The notes under the pieces were generated by a model that ran no database searches, had not been told where the DNA came from, and saw only the letters and a program-made list of their open reading frames with translations. A stretch of 64,000 nucleotides of DNA from Bacteroidota bacterium (GTDB taxonomy: Bacteria; Bacteroidota; Bacteroidia; Chitinophagales; BACL12): the NCBI GenBank assembly GCA_016718035.1, contig JADKEK010000005.1, positions 1 through 64,000 on the forward strand, given 5' to 3'. Each line of letters starts with the position of its first letter. Position 1 is the first letter of the stretch. Shown piece after piece: positions 37,420 to 47,651 of the stretch. The position numbers and the translations under genes were made by a program.

Positions 37420-39255
37420 TTATTTTAGTTCATAAACATTTGCTTCCATGCTGCCAACGGTTAGGCTATTCAGATTTGATGAAATGCCTGTTATAACATT
37501 TGTAGCTGTTGTTTTTCCATTCGTCATTTCGGCAAATCTTTTCAGGTCTAAACTGTAATTGTTTTTTCCTGTATTCATTACTACCATTACAACCTGATTG
37601 TCGGTGTATCGAAAATAAACATACACACCATTTTCAGGAATAAATTGCATGAGTTTTCCCTCACTAATTGCCGGTGCATCTTTTCTCCAATTGGCTAATG
37701 CGCTTACATAATTATAAAAATCTTTTTCTTTAGCATTGAGATTAGGAAAATCGAATTTATTAATACCATCTGAAGGCCATCCTCCGGGAAAATCTTCGCG
37801 CACTTTACCATCTTCAGGAGAAACATAATTTTTCATCAAAATTTCATCTCCATAATACCATTGTACCATTCCTCTGGTTGTCATTAAAAACGTAATAGCC
37901 ATTTTAAATTTATCTGCGTTTTCATTCATCATTGAATAAAAACGACTCACATCATGATTACTCAAAAACAACACATTTTTCATTACATCGCCATACATAT
38001 AATCCTGCGACAAATTGTGGTAAATGCGAGTAAGCCCTTCATACCAGCCAAAATTTTCGTTTAATCCAGTATGTAAAGCATAGTATAAATTAAAGTATGT
38101 CAAGCCCGGTAGCAGTGAGTTATAGCCCGTATTTAAATGATTATTCCCATGGAAATATCCTTGAACACCCACGCCATTTACCCATACTTCTCCAAAAAAA
38201 CCAAATCCGGGATACTCATAGTTTATGGCTTCAGCCCAATTGGTTAAAAATTGCAAATCTGAATATGGATACGTATCTAATCTAAATCCATCGATATGAT
38301 AATTTTCTATCCACCAAATATTATTCTGTATGATATATTGACTTAAAAAAACATTATCCTGATTAAGGTCAGGCATGTGTTGATCAAACCATCCTTCATT
38401 CATTTTTTTCTGGTCGTACTCACTTGCATAAGGGTCAAGTTTTACACTTGTGCGATAATTACTTCTTACAAATCCGGTATCCCATTGATGTATCCAATCT
38501 TTCATTGGTAAATCTTTAATAAACCAATGCTCTGAACCAACATGATTGTGTACAATATCCATCACCACTTTCAAATCGCGCTTGTGTGATTCATCAACAT
38601 ACATTTTATATAAGTCGCTATTTCCATAACGCGGATCTATTTCATAATGATTAGTAGCTGCATAACCATGGTAACTATATTTCGGCTGGTCGTTTGTAAT
38701 TAATGGAGTGCACCAAGTGGCAGTTACGCCTATCTCCTTAATATCATCAAGATGGTTGATGATACCCTGCAAATCGCCACCATGCCTGCCTTTTGGGTCG
38801 TTTCTGTCCATTACTTGTTCCTGCAATGTGGTAACGATATCATTACTCATATCGCCATTAGAAAACCGGTCTGGCATTAATAAATAAATAAAATCACCGG
38901 CATCTAATCCGTAATCAAAAGTGCGTTTTGTGCGTGCTTTTAAAGTATAAGGATAGGAAAATGTATTTTTTCCGGAAGAGAATTCAAGATTAATTGTTCC
39001 CGCTGCTGTTTTTTCATCGATAACGATTTCAGCAAATAAATAATTATCGTTTTCTACCGAGGTTACGCTAACTAATGTTACACCGGGGTAATTAATTTTC
39101 AAATGATGTGCACCAATATTATTTCCATGAATCATTAACTGTACGGAAGAGTCTCTCATGCCAATCCACCAATTTGGCGGGCAAATTTGTTGAATTTGTT
39201 GTGCAAAAATTTGACTGGAGATACCAAGACATAAAATGAGCAATAACTTTTTCAT
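37420..39255 (-). CDS. susA: SusA-like neopullulanase/cyclomaltodextrinase (GH13)
   Basis: A 611-residue exported alpha-glucan hydrolase. Signal peptide at 1-18. An N-terminal cyclomaltodextrinase-type beta domain (about 20-110, starting ICPPNWWIGM) precedes the barrel: VVMDIVHNHVG (I), GFRLDTYPY (II), FFGEVWV (III), FLSNHDVSRF (IV). A C-terminal beta domain ends the protein. This architecture is that of SusA of the Bacteroides starch system, a periplasmic enzyme that trims imported oligosaccharides. I start at 39255; the longer frame adds 11 residues without signal-peptide character. It follows susD but behind a strong terminator. Confidence 0.88.
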   Translation of the reverse strand: MKKLLLILCLGISSQIFAQQIQQICPPNWWIGMRDSSVQLMIHGNNIGAHHLKINYPGVTLVSVTSVENDNYLFAEIVIDEKTAAGTINLEFSSGKNTFSYPYTLKARTKRTFDYGLDAGDFIYLLMPDRFSNGDMSNDIVTTLQEQVMDRNDPKGRHGGDLQGIINHLDDIKEIGVTATWCTPLITNDQPKYSYHGYAATNHYEIDPRYGNSDLYKMYVDESHKRDLKVVMDIVHNHVGSEHWFIKDLPMKDWIHQWDTGFVRSNYRTSVKLDPYASEYDQKKMNEGWFDQHMPDLNQDNVFLSQYIIQNNIWWIENYHIDGFRLDTYPYSDLQFLTNWAEAINYEYPGFGFFGEVWVNGVGVQGYFHGNNHLNTGYNSLLPGLTYFNLYYALHTGLNENFGWYEGLTRIYHNLSQDYMYGDVMKNVLFLSNHDVSRFYSMMNENADKFKMAITFLMTTRGMVQWYYGDEILMKNYVSPEDGKVREDFPGGWPSDGINKFDFPNLNAKEKDFYNYVSALANWRKDAPAISEGKLMQFIPENGVYVYFRYTDNQVVMVVMNTGKNNYSLDLKRFAEMTNGKTTATNVITGISSNLNSLTVGSMEANVYELK

Positions 39256-39294
39256 CGTATAAAAATAATTAATGTATTGGTTAAACATAAAAAA

Positions 39295-39321
39295 AGAGGC
39301 TTTCGTTTAAGGAAAGCCTCT
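39295..39321 (-). terminator. Strong intrinsic terminator between susD and susA
   Basis: A perfect 10-bp stem (39295-39304 with 39312-39321, loop 7 nt) is followed on the minus strand by a run of seven T residues. It lies 21 nt after the susD stop codon and upstream of susA, so susA expression must come from read-through or its own promoter. Confidence 0.88.
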
Positions 39322-39342
39322 CGTAAAATAAGGAATGATGAA

Positions 39343-40932
39343 TTAATAACCCGGATTTTGAATCAAATTAGGGTTAGCAATAATATCATCAGAAGGAATT
39401 GGAAATAAGTTTAAATGTTCAGAAACAGATGTGCCATTGTAAGGGCCGCCTTTAAATGCCCAAACATATTCGCCACCTGTAAATAAACCAAACCGTATTA
39501 AATCCGTTCTGCGTTGAGCTTCAAATTGTAATTCACGTGCTCTTTCAGCTAAAACAGACTCTGGTGTAATTGATGCAACATTATGTGCGGCATCGCCATA
39601 AGCGCGTTCGCGAATAGCATTTACGTAACCTAAACCAAGTGATACATCACCTGCGCCGCGAGCAGCACATTCGGCATACATCAGATATACATCTGCTAAA
39701 CGAAACATTGGGAAATCAGTATCAACAAAGTTACCTGTGCCATCAGAGCCAAGCACACCGGTGCTGGTAATATTTCTCCATTTTGCAATTGGCCAACCAA
39801 CAACAAACTGTCCAAGTTGGGTGTCGTCAGTAAATTCCAAGGTTTGACCGTCTACAAAAAACATATTTCTTGCGTCATCATTATCCGGGAAGTTTTCTGC
39901 AAATTCAGGAGTTGCACGATTTCCGCCCCAACCAAACTGCACACCGAAATAAGAGGAATCTAACGCACTCATTGCGTCACCACCAATTGTTGAGTGAGTT
40001 AAAAATGTTGTTCCACCATAAGTTTGTGTAAATAAACCATCGAAAGTAACCGGGAAAATAATTTCATTTGATTTATTGTTATCAGCCATAAATAAATGAT
40101 CATAAACCGGTTCGAGTGAATACCCACCATCATTAATTACTTTGGCGCAATATTCAGCACAATCGCTGTAACGAGGAGTGCCTGTATATACTTCGGCATT
40201 TAAATAAATTTTTGCCAATAAAGTTTGCACGGCACCTTTTGTTGCTCTACCATATTCATTAGTTGAAGGCAGTGCTGATTCTATTGCCAATAACTCGCCC
40301 TCTACATATGCAAACAAATCGCCTCTGGTAATACGCTCAGGTGCATCAGAACCAAAAACACTTTCTTCGGTAATAAAAGGCACATTTCCAAATAAATCCA
40401 TTGCGTGGAAATAACTCAATGCACGTAAAAAGCGCACTTCGTTTCTGTAACCGCGAATTAAATTTTGATCTGCTTCGTTAAAACCGCGGTCGCTCATTTT
40501 TTCATCGGAAGCTTCGCGTAAAAATTCATTACACAAAGGCAACTGGAAATAAATACGATTATACATTGCCTCAACAAAATCGTTAGTTGAAGACCATTGC
40601 ATTTTATTTAATTCGGGAATACCCGGGTCGTTCCATGCACATTTTGCGCCATCGGTTGTAACTTCCTGTAAGTTCCATAATACGCGAACATATTGAGAAA
40701 ATCCTTCGTCAATACCTGATATATCAGGATTACCGGCAGGACCTTGGTTACCGGAAATTGCTAATCCGGAATATATTTTTGCCAGTACGTGAATATAGTT
40801 AGCAGGATCTTCATACACAGCCACAGAGTTTAAACCATAGGCCGGTTCCAAATCCAAATCATTAAAACACGACGGAGTGGTAATACTTACTAATGCGAGT
40901 AGCATTACCGGTAAAATTATTTTATTTTTCAT
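39343..40932 (-). CDS. susD: SusD-like starch-binding outer-membrane lipoprotein
   Basis: A 529-residue RagB/SusD family protein that captures oligosaccharides at the cell surface and delivers them to SusC. A lipoprotein signal ends at Cys22 (SITTPSC). The tetratricopeptide-like core and the family's C-terminal ARELQFEAQRRTDLIRFG motif are visible. The segment QEVTTDGAKC near residue 90 closely recalls starch-type SusD proteins. It starts 11 nt after susC. With neighbouring GH13 enzymes, starch or maltodextrin is the likely ligand. Confidence 0.93.
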   Translation of the reverse strand: MKNKIILPVMLLALVSITTPSCFNDLDLEPAYGLNSVAVYEDPANYIHVLAKIYSGLAISGNQGPAGNPDISGIDEGFSQYVRVLWNLQEVTTDGAKCAWNDPGIPELNKMQWSSTNDFVEAMYNRIYFQLPLCNEFLREASDEKMSDRGFNEADQNLIRGYRNEVRFLRALSYFHAMDLFGNVPFITEESVFGSDAPERITRGDLFAYVEGELLAIESALPSTNEYGRATKGAVQTLLAKIYLNAEVYTGTPRYSDCAEYCAKVINDGGYSLEPVYDHLFMADNNKSNEIIFPVTFDGLFTQTYGGTTFLTHSTIGGDAMSALDSSYFGVQFGWGGNRATPEFAENFPDNDDARNMFFVDGQTLEFTDDTQLGQFVVGWPIAKWRNITSTGVLGSDGTGNFVDTDFPMFRLADVYLMYAECAARGAGDVSLGLGYVNAIRERAYGDAAHNVASITPESVLAERARELQFEAQRRTDLIRFGLFTGGEYVWAFKGGPYNGTSVSEHLNLFPIPSDDIIANPNLIQNPGY

Positions 40933-40943
40933 CGCTGATTAAT

Positions 40944-41729
40944 TTACAATTTAAGATTAGCACTAATTGAATAAATACGTGGACGAGGATAAATTGAACG
41001 GTCGATACCTGTTGCAATTTCCGGATCTAATCCTGTGTAAGGTGTAATAACAAATACATTTTGTACGATTGCAGAAATCATTAAAGATGCATTGTCATTA
41101 AAAACACTACCAACATCATATCCCACGCTTAAATTATCCATTCTAACGAATGACGCATTCTGAATATAGTAATCAGAAAATAGCTGATAAGTCTGGAATT
41201 CAGATTCCAAATAATCGGCTGATAAGTTTTGCATATAACTACCGGAAGGAATATTTTGATATATACCACGAGTAGATGCAATGTTATTATACATATATTT
41301 TCCAAATTCCCCGCGTAATGAAAATCCTACGCTCCATTTTTTATAACGGAAGCTAGAATAAAATCCTGCGTAGAAATCCGGTGTTGGGCTTTCTCCCTGA
41401 ATTAAATCATCTGCATTAATAATTGAGTCGTTGTTTTGATCTACATATTCGCCTTCAATCGGATTACCATCTTCGTCATAAATCTGCTCATATGAATAAA
41501 ATGTATTTGCTGCATAACCCACGCTTTGAATTTGAATATTGTTACCAATACCACCTTCAATACCTCCAACTAAAATACCTGGAGAGTTAGGGTCTTCAAC
41601 TTTTGTTAATTTGGTAATTTCATTTCTGTTTGCAGTACCATTAATTCCAAATTCAAGGTTCATGTCCTTTTTATTAATGGCAACAACATTAATATTTGCT
41701 TCTATACCGGTATTTTCCATACTTCCCAC
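40944..41729 (-). CDS. susC: SusC-like receptor, C-terminal part (after frameshift)
   Basis: These 261 residues are the C-terminal barrel strands of the SusC receptor encoded just upstream, ending with the aromatic-poor terminal strand PRIYSISANLKL. The open frame in fact extends back to about 41800 and matches the sequence expected after the end of the N-terminal part. The internal Met used as start is not a natural one. See the entry at 41798-43894 for the frameshift. Confidence 0.85.
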   Translation of the reverse strand: MGSMENTGIEANINVVAINKKDMNLEFGINGTANRNEITKLTKVEDPNSPGILVGGIEGGIGNNIQIQSVGYAANTFYSYEQIYDEDGNPIEGEYVDQNNDSIINADDLIQGESPTPDFYAGFYSSFRYKKWSVGFSLRGEFGKYMYNNIASTRGIYQNIPSGSYMQNLSADYLESEFQTYQLFSDYYIQNASFVRMDNLSVGYDVGSVFNDNASLMISAIVQNVFVITPYTGLDPEIATGIDRSIYPRPRIYSISANLKL

Positions 41730-41797
41730 ATTGGTTAAAATCTGGTTAGTGAAGTTTGTTCCGGCAGGAATTGGAATAGTTGCTAATAAATCTTCAG

Positions 41798-43894
41798 TTA
41801 CTTTTTATACACATCTAAACTACCTGAAACTTTATCGCCGGCAAAACCGAAGTCGATACCAACGTTATAACTTGAAGTTTCTTCCCATTTAATATTTGGG
41901 TCATAACCATCAGGACGAAGTAAATAATAAAATACATCACCAAACTGATATTGTGCTGTAGAAGTACTTGAATCGTAGTTCGCAATGTATGGATAATCAT
42001 TAAAAATATCCTGTTGTCCGGTAACACCGTAACCGGCTCTGAATTTTAAATACATAGTAGAATTATCCATAAACGCTTCATCGCTCACCAACCAAGCAAG
42101 CGCTACTGAAGGGAATAAACCCCAACGGTTTTCAGGACTAAATCTTGATGAACCATCTTCACGTAATGTGGCAGTTAATAAATATTTATTGTTTAAAGTA
42201 TAATTCAAACGTCCGTAAAATGAAATCAATGCATTTTCGGTTTCAGTAGGAATACCTGCAGGTGTAATGGTATCGCCATCAAAACTTAAACTTGCAAAAG
42301 CAGGTTCTTTTCTAGTCCAGAACTGGTAAGAATAACCACCTGTAAAATCGAATTTGCTTTTGATTTTACTGGCATCAACTTTATAATTAAAATAAGCTTC
42401 TAATAAACGGTTGTCTTTGCTTTGTTCATATTGATTGTTTACACCACCATTTGAATAGCTTGATGCAGCTTCAGCTGGAACAACAATTGTTCCTGCGCTT
42501 CGCGACATATCGAGACCACCATTAACAACACCATGAAAATTTTTAAATAATTCAAGGTCTATTTTTAAGTTACCGATAAAACGATTTACATTACTTTCAT
42601 CATCGCGCTGATTTAATAAACCTACAGGGTTTTTTGGTGCAAGACCAATTAAGCCTGCTGCATTTTGCCATTCATAGAATCCACCATAAACAGAAGCGTC
42701 GTCATAAACCGGTTTAGTTGGGTCAAATGTGATTGCAGAACCAATTGCACCCTGATCGGCGAAAAAGTTATCGGTATGGTAGAATTTACCATTTGCATCC
42801 GTTTTTAATTTACCATTTAAAAATGTTGGATTAATTGAAAGTGAAGAACCCATTCTGTTTAATTGTGAACGGTCTAACACCCCTTGTTCCATCATATATT
42901 CTAAATTCAAACGGTATGGGAAATTTTTAATACCACCCGAAAACGTAATATCGTTATCTGTAGTAATACCAAGGCGATATAATTCATTTTGCCAATCGGT
43001 ATTTTCATCTCCCAATAAAGCTAATTGTGTAGCTGTTCCATTTGCAGTTATAACTTCTCTTAATTCATCTGCTGATAAAACATCAACCGTTTGAGTAACT
43101 GTTGCAAATGAATTTGTTGTAGATACATCAATATGCAGTTTAGTGTCTGAAAAACCTTTTTTAGTGGTAATAATGATAACGCCATTCGCTGCACGTGAAC
43201 CGTAAATAGCAGATGCAGATGCATCTTTTAAAATGGTAATATTTTCGATATCATCAGGGTTAATCAAACTCAACGCATTTCCTGAACCTGAAATACCATT
43301 ATTGTCTACAGGAACACCATCAACAACAATTAATGGGTCGTTACTAGCATTAAGCGAAGTACCACCTCTGATACGAATACGGCTTCCCGCACCCGGCATA
43401 CCGCTATTTGAGGTAATTTGAACGCCGGAAACTTTACCAACAATCAATTGTTCCGGAGTGGTAACGTTACCTGATTGAAAATCTTTAACACCTACATTGG
43501 TGATTGAACCAGTGAGGTCTTTCGACTTAACCGTACCATAACCAACCACAACCGCTGTTTCGAGCATCAATGCATCAAGTTCAAGCGCAAGGTCCTGCTT
43601 CATGTTTTGCCCTGAAGCAAGCGTAACTGTTGAGGTAACCTTTTTAAATCCAATATAACTATACGTTATAACATATGTTCCCGGGGCTTCGAAAGCGAGT
43701 TTGTAAACGCCATCAATATCGGAAATTGTTCCCTGACCGGTGCCGTCAATTAAAACGGTAACACCCGGTAGTGTTTCTCCAAGAGGATCTGTGATAGTTC
43801 CGGACAAAGTAGCCGCCTGACCCCAAACAAAGGCTGGGAGCGCCATACAAACCAGAACAAATGCACTTCTGACTAGTAAATAAACATTCTTCAT
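41798..43894 (-). CDS. susC: SusC-like TonB-dependent receptor, N-terminal part (frameshifted)
   Basis: Outer-membrane TonB-dependent transporter for oligosaccharides. A signal peptide (1-25), a CarboxypepD_reg-like beta domain (about 28-110), a plug domain (IRIRGGTSLNASNDPLIVVDGVPV, about 170-195, is the SusC signature) and the first part of the barrel are seen. The frame ends at SLDVYKK where a T5 run (41802-41806, A5 on the coding strand) is one base short. Adding one A joins it to the downstream frame (VTEDLLATIPIP), giving about 980 residues, the usual SusC size. It is either a sequencing error or a recent mutation that would disable starch uptake. First gene of susC-susD. Confidence 0.9.
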   Translation of the reverse strand: MKNVYLLVRSAFVLVCMALPAFVWGQAATLSGTITDPLGETLPGVTVLIDGTGQGTISDIDGVYKLAFEAPGTYVITYSYIGFKKVTSTVTLASGQNMKQDLALELDALMLETAVVVGYGTVKSKDLTGSITNVGVKDFQSGNVTTPEQLIVGKVSGVQITSNSGMPGAGSRIRIRGGTSLNASNDPLIVVDGVPVDNNGISGSGNALSLINPDDIENITILKDASASAIYGSRAANGVIIITTKKGFSDTKLHIDVSTTNSFATVTQTVDVLSADELREVITANGTATQLALLGDENTDWQNELYRLGITTDNDITFSGGIKNFPYRLNLEYMMEQGVLDRSQLNRMGSSLSINPTFLNGKLKTDANGKFYHTDNFFADQGAIGSAITFDPTKPVYDDASVYGGFYEWQNAAGLIGLAPKNPVGLLNQRDDESNVNRFIGNLKIDLELFKNFHGVVNGGLDMSRSAGTIVVPAEAASSYSNGGVNNQYEQSKDNRLLEAYFNYKVDASKIKSKFDFTGGYSYQFWTRKEPAFASLSFDGDTITPAGIPTETENALISFYGRLNYTLNNKYLLTATLREDGSSRFSPENRWGLFPSVALAWLVSDEAFMDNSTMYLKFRAGYGVTGQQDIFNDYPYIANYDSSTSTAQYQFGDVFYYLLRPDGYDPNIKWEETSSYNVGIDFGFAGDKVSGSLDVYKK

Positions 43895-44176
43895 GAACTT
43901 TTAGATTTGGTTATTAAAATAATATCAAACATCATTTCAGACATACAACTGATGTTAAGTAGGTGTATTAAGTGAAATACAATGCAATTTTACTAATTGT
44001 AAACCGTAAAATAAGTCTTTTTGTAAGGAATTTGTAACAGTTTTTTGCTGTTTATCAAAAAAATGAACAGTTTGAAGATATTACTGTTAGCCGGAAGCCT
44101 AAAATGTCACCAAAAATTTAACCGCCTACTTATTGAAATTTTGACAAAAAGTGCCTCTTTGGGGCCAATTTGAAGT

Positions 44177-44857
44177 TCATTTTCTTCCTATTATATTGAA
44201 AAAGTGGCTTTTATACGTGTCTGAGATTGGTATTCGTTCCTTGCCAATTTTTATTCGGTCTTTTTCAATACTCTCTATTTTGTCGACCGCTACCATATAC
44301 GATTTATGAACGCGGCAAACTGCTGATGGGGGTATCATTTCTTCGAGCTCTTTAAATGTTTGTAAAGTCATTATCGATTTGCCCGTTAAAAATATCCTTC
44401 GATAATCGCGCATGCCTTCTATGTAAATGATATCACTTAAAAGTACTTGTTCTAAACGGTATTCCGTTTTTATAAATACTGATTTCTTTTCGGGGGTTTC
44501 CTTTTTATCCAGTGAAACTTTTGCTTTTTCAACAGCTTGAAAAAAACGCTCGAATGTAAACGGTTTTAATAAATAATCGGTTACATTCAACTCATATCCT
44601 TTTAATGCATATTCGTGGTAAGCAGTTGTAATAATTACAGCACAATCCGGTTTAGCGGCTTCCAACATTTGTATCCCCGAAAGTTCTCCTAAGTTGATAT
44701 CCAGAAACAGTAAATCAATTGTATTATCTTTTAAAAACAATAATGCATCAACACCATTGTCGAACGTTGCCAATAATTTTAAAAAAGGTAGTTTTTCAAC
44801 ATATCCTTTTGTGCGCTCAAGCGCTAATGGTTCATCTTCTACAATAATACATTTCAT
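44177..44857 (-). CDS. LytTR-family response regulator
   Basis: A 226-residue regulator: receiver domain (acidic pocket Glu7/Asp8, phosphoacceptor Asp53 in LLFLDINLG, Lys in YLLKPF) joined to a C-terminal LytTR DNA-binding domain (about 125-226, with IIYIEGMRDYRRIFL and VCRVHKSYMVAVDKI). It begins 3 nt after the histidine kinase gene and is the last gene of an ABC exporter plus two-component operon, whose expression it probably controls. No binding site was identified. Confidence 0.92.
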   Translation of the reverse strand: MKCIIVEDEPLALERTKGYVEKLPFLKLLATFDNGVDALLFLKDNTIDLLFLDINLGELSGIQMLEAAKPDCAVIITTAYHEYALKGYELNVTDYLLKPFTFERFFQAVEKAKVSLDKKETPEKKSVFIKTEYRLEQVLLSDIIYIEGMRDYRRIFLTGKSIMTLQTFKELEEMIPPSAVCRVHKSYMVAVDKIESIEKDRIKIGKERIPISDTYKSHFFNIIGRK

Positions 44858-44860
44858 TCC

Positions 44861-45916
44861 TCAACAACTAATGGTTAAATATACTGCATAAATATTGTTA
44901 TCTGTGGTAACCGTTAACTCGTGTTTGTCAGGATATAACAACTGCAATCGTTTTCTGATTAGTCCGTCACCAAGCCCACTGTGTTCATTTTCTTCGCGGG
45001 TTTCTTCCTTAAAATTATTTTGACAGATGAAAGTGATTTTTTCTTTATCAATATTCAAGCTAATACTAATTGCAGGGTTTGCCTTTTTATCCGCAACATG
45101 TTTAAATGCATTTTCAATAAATGGAATAAACAACATTGGAGCAATCATCATATTTGGCGCAGAGCCCGTAACAGTATAATGCACATATTCCGGATTATTA
45201 CTTCTTATTTTATGTAACCCAATAAATTTTTCGATATACGCCAATTCTTTTGATAATAATATTCGTTCAGCTTTTGTTTCATATAACATAAAACGCATAA
45301 TGTCTGACAAAGTATTCAAATATTTAGAGGCTAATTCCGGTTCTTTTGTTATGAGAACATCAATATTATTTATTGTATTAAACAAGAAATGAGGATTAAT
45401 TTGTGATTTAACCAAAGCTAATTCCATTTCAAAATTCTTTTTATTCAAATCTTCCTTCATTTTTATTTCAGAATACCAGGTAATAAATCCTCTCATTACT
45501 AATCCAATAACGCCATTTAACAAGGCGATAAACGCTAAAAAAGTTAGCATCGATAAGACTGTCGGGAGGTTTTTATCCAGTAAAAAGAAATGCCCTAAAA
45601 AATAATTCAAAGAACCAACTCCGCCACCAATAATTGCTGCAACATAAGAAGCAACAAAAACACTGATAAAAAATTCGGGAATTCGTCGCTTTTGTAAAAA
45701 CCGGGAAAAGATGATGAAATAAAAAGTATAAAAACAGATTACGCCGGGCAAAATGGTTGTTGAAAACATGAGTTTAAACCACTCGCCCGCACCAACTCCC
45801 GGGTCTTGTTCATTGCTGAGTGCTGCAGCACTGCTTAATCCATACAAAACAAATAACAACAATAAAAACACCAGCCAGTAGCCAACATGTAATAATATAA
45901 TAACCGGTTTTTTCAT
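44861..45916 (-). CDS. LytS-type sensor histidine kinase
   Basis: A 351-residue membrane kinase with about four N-terminal membrane segments (about 5-30, 50-70, 82-105, 120-145). It then has the His_kinase motif QINPHFLFNTINNID (phosphorylated His176), an N box IPFIENAFKHV and a G box GLGDGLIRKRL. There is no extracellular sensor domain of note, as in intramembrane-sensing kinases that partner ABC exporters. Its partner is the LytTR regulator 3 nt downstream. Confidence 0.92.
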   Translation of the reverse strand: MKKPVIILLHVGYWLVFLLLLFVLYGLSSAAALSNEQDPGVGAGEWFKLMFSTTILPGVICFYTFYFIIFSRFLQKRRIPEFFISVFVASYVAAIIGGGVGSLNYFLGHFFLLDKNLPTVLSMLTFLAFIALLNGVIGLVMRGFITWYSEIKMKEDLNKKNFEMELALVKSQINPHFLFNTINNIDVLITKEPELASKYLNTLSDIMRFMLYETKAERILLSKELAYIEKFIGLHKIRSNNPEYVHYTVTGSAPNMMIAPMLFIPFIENAFKHVADKKANPAISISLNIDKEKITFICQNNFKEETREENEHSGLGDGLIRKRLQLLYPDKHELTVTTDNNIYAVYLTISC

Positions 45917-45953
45917 TTTTAAAAGCGATTAAAATTAAACAAATTATTCAGGC

Positions 45954-46721
45954 TTACCCTTTTTCAGCTTTTCTAATATACATCAGGTAACTAATTACCA
46001 TAAAGGTTATAAAATAATAGCAGCTCCAATTGTAAATATTAATATCTTTCATAGTTTCGGGTGTGCCCATCATGGTTAGGGGACTGTAACTGAACGGACT
46101 TAAATACACATGCTCCCAATTGCCTACCAGTATTAATGTGGCAACTAATAACATCAATCCTACACCTATTGGAACCAAAAAGTTTTTAAACCTCAAACTA
46201 ATTAAAAATTGCAGAGCTAATACCGGTAAACAAGTGACAAATATTTTCCAGTTACTTGTAAAAAATTGACTGTATGGAAATGTTGCATCCGGCAATTGTT
46301 TGTCTACAATTAACGACGGAATAATTCCCGACAAAAGAAATCCAAGATTAAAGTAAAAAAAGAATTGCAGTGTCATGCCAATTATAACAATAAATTTCGC
46401 CCAAAATATCACATAATAAGGTTGCGGCGTAGTGTGTAATTGTTTCCAGGTATTATTTCTAAATTCCATTTGGGTAATTAAACTTGTCGCCAAAATAAGG
46501 CCCATAGGCAACAAAAAAACTACCATCGATTGCCACACCTGAAAAAAATGTGCTGTCCAAACATTTTCAACTTCACCATAAGTGCTCAGTGTTTCTCCAT
46601 TATATAAAAATCCGATAAGAAAAATTAGTGGAATAAACAATCCGCCAATTAAACAAAGCCACGATGCTGCGCTTTTTCTGGTTTTTAACCATTCACTTTT
46701 TATACTATTTATGAGTTGCAT
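45954..46721 (-). CDS. ABC-2 type transporter permease
   Basis: A 255-residue integral membrane protein with six predicted segments and the N-terminal SEWLKTRKSAASW motif typical of ABC-2 permeases of the lantibiotic-immunity/bacitracin type. It begins 5 nt after the ATPase gene, so the two form one exporter. The likely role is export of, or resistance to, a membrane-active compound, by analogy; the substrate is unknown. Confidence 0.85.
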   Translation of the reverse strand: MQLINSIKSEWLKTRKSAASWLCLIGGLFIPLIFLIGFLYNGETLSTYGEVENVWTAHFFQVWQSMVVFLLPMGLILATSLITQMEFRNNTWKQLHTTPQPYYVIFWAKFIVIIGMTLQFFFYFNLGFLLSGIIPSLIVDKQLPDATFPYSQFFTSNWKIFVTCLPVLALQFLISLRFKNFLVPIGVGLMLLVATLILVGNWEHVYLSPFSYSPLTMMGTPETMKDINIYNWSCYYFITFMVISYLMYIRKAEKG

Positions 46722-46726
46722 ATAAT

Positions 46727-47629
46727 TTATTTTACCAGGTCAATAAATATTGATTCTAAATCATTTTTTACAATGCTGATTTGATATACTTTTATATCCT
46801 GCTCAACAAGTTGTTTGTTTATGGATGCAATTAATTCGCGTTCTAAAACCGGCATGTGCAATTGAATGCCTTCTTGTTGAAATTGAATACCGTTTGTTTT
46901 CAGTACTTCCTTTGATTTTTCAACATTTCCCGTTTCGAAACACATGAAAGACTGTTGATGCTGCGCTTCGTGGAGTTCGCCCATGGTGCCCTGGAAAATG
47001 AGTTTCCCTTTGTTAATGATACCCACATGTGTTACCATTTTTTCTATTTCGGCCAATAGGTGACTCGAAACCAGGATTGTCATTCCTAAATCTTTATTAA
47101 GTTGTTTAAGCAACTCACGCATTTCGATTATGCCGTTCGGGTCAAGACCATTTGTGGGTTCGTCCAGTATTAATAATTCTGGTTCGTGCATTAATGCAAT
47201 GGCTATACTTAAACGTTGTTTCATGCCAAGTGAAAATTTCCCGGTACTCTTTTTTCCGGTATTTTCAAGACCAACAATTTTTAATACTTCTTCAATTCTG
47301 GAAGGTTTGCATTGATATACTTTTTGAAGAATGGCTAAATTTTCTTTTGCAGATAAATGTGCATACAAAGAAGGTGATTCTATTAATGAACCTGTTTTCC
47401 GAAGAATATCAATTCTGTTTTTTTCGAATGGCAGATTAAATATGTTGATTTCACCATCCTGTTTTTTCAATAAACCAAGAAGTAAACGCAGTGTCGTAGT
47501 TTTTCCTGCGCCATTTGGTCCCAAAAACCCATAAATTGAACCGGTGGGAACTTGTAAATTGATATCACTTAAAACGGTTTCTTTTCCATTAAAGCGATAC
47601 GTGAGGTTGTTTGTTGTGATTGAATACAT
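46727..47629 (-). CDS. ABC transporter ATP-binding protein
   Basis: A 300-residue ATPase. Walker A is GPNGAGKTT (about 37-45), the signature motif is FSLGMKQRLSIA, Walker B is LLILDEPTNGLDP, and the H loop is VSSHLLAEIE. A C-terminal extension of about 80 residues is usual for BcrA/drug-exporter ATPases. It is the first gene of a four-gene operon with permease, kinase and regulator, preceded by a full Bacteroidetes promoter. Confidence 0.93.
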   Translation of the reverse strand: MYSITTNNLTYRFNGKETVLSDINLQVPTGSIYGFLGPNGAGKTTTLRLLLGLLKKQDGEINIFNLPFEKNRIDILRKTGSLIESPSLYAHLSAKENLAILQKVYQCKPSRIEEVLKIVGLENTGKKSTGKFSLGMKQRLSIAIALMHEPELLILDEPTNGLDPNGIIEMRELLKQLNKDLGMTILVSSHLLAEIEKMVTHVGIINKGKLIFQGTMGELHEAQHQQSFMCFETGNVEKSKEVLKTNGIQFQQEGIQLHMPVLERELIASINKQLVEQDIKVYQISIVKNDLESIFIDLVK

Positions 47630-47651
47630 ACTATTTATTTAATGTATGCAA

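Noticed and set aside
40944..43894. Two separate TonB-receptor genes
   Set aside because: The second frame lacks signal peptide and plug, and a single added base in a T5 run fuses both into one normal-length SusC.
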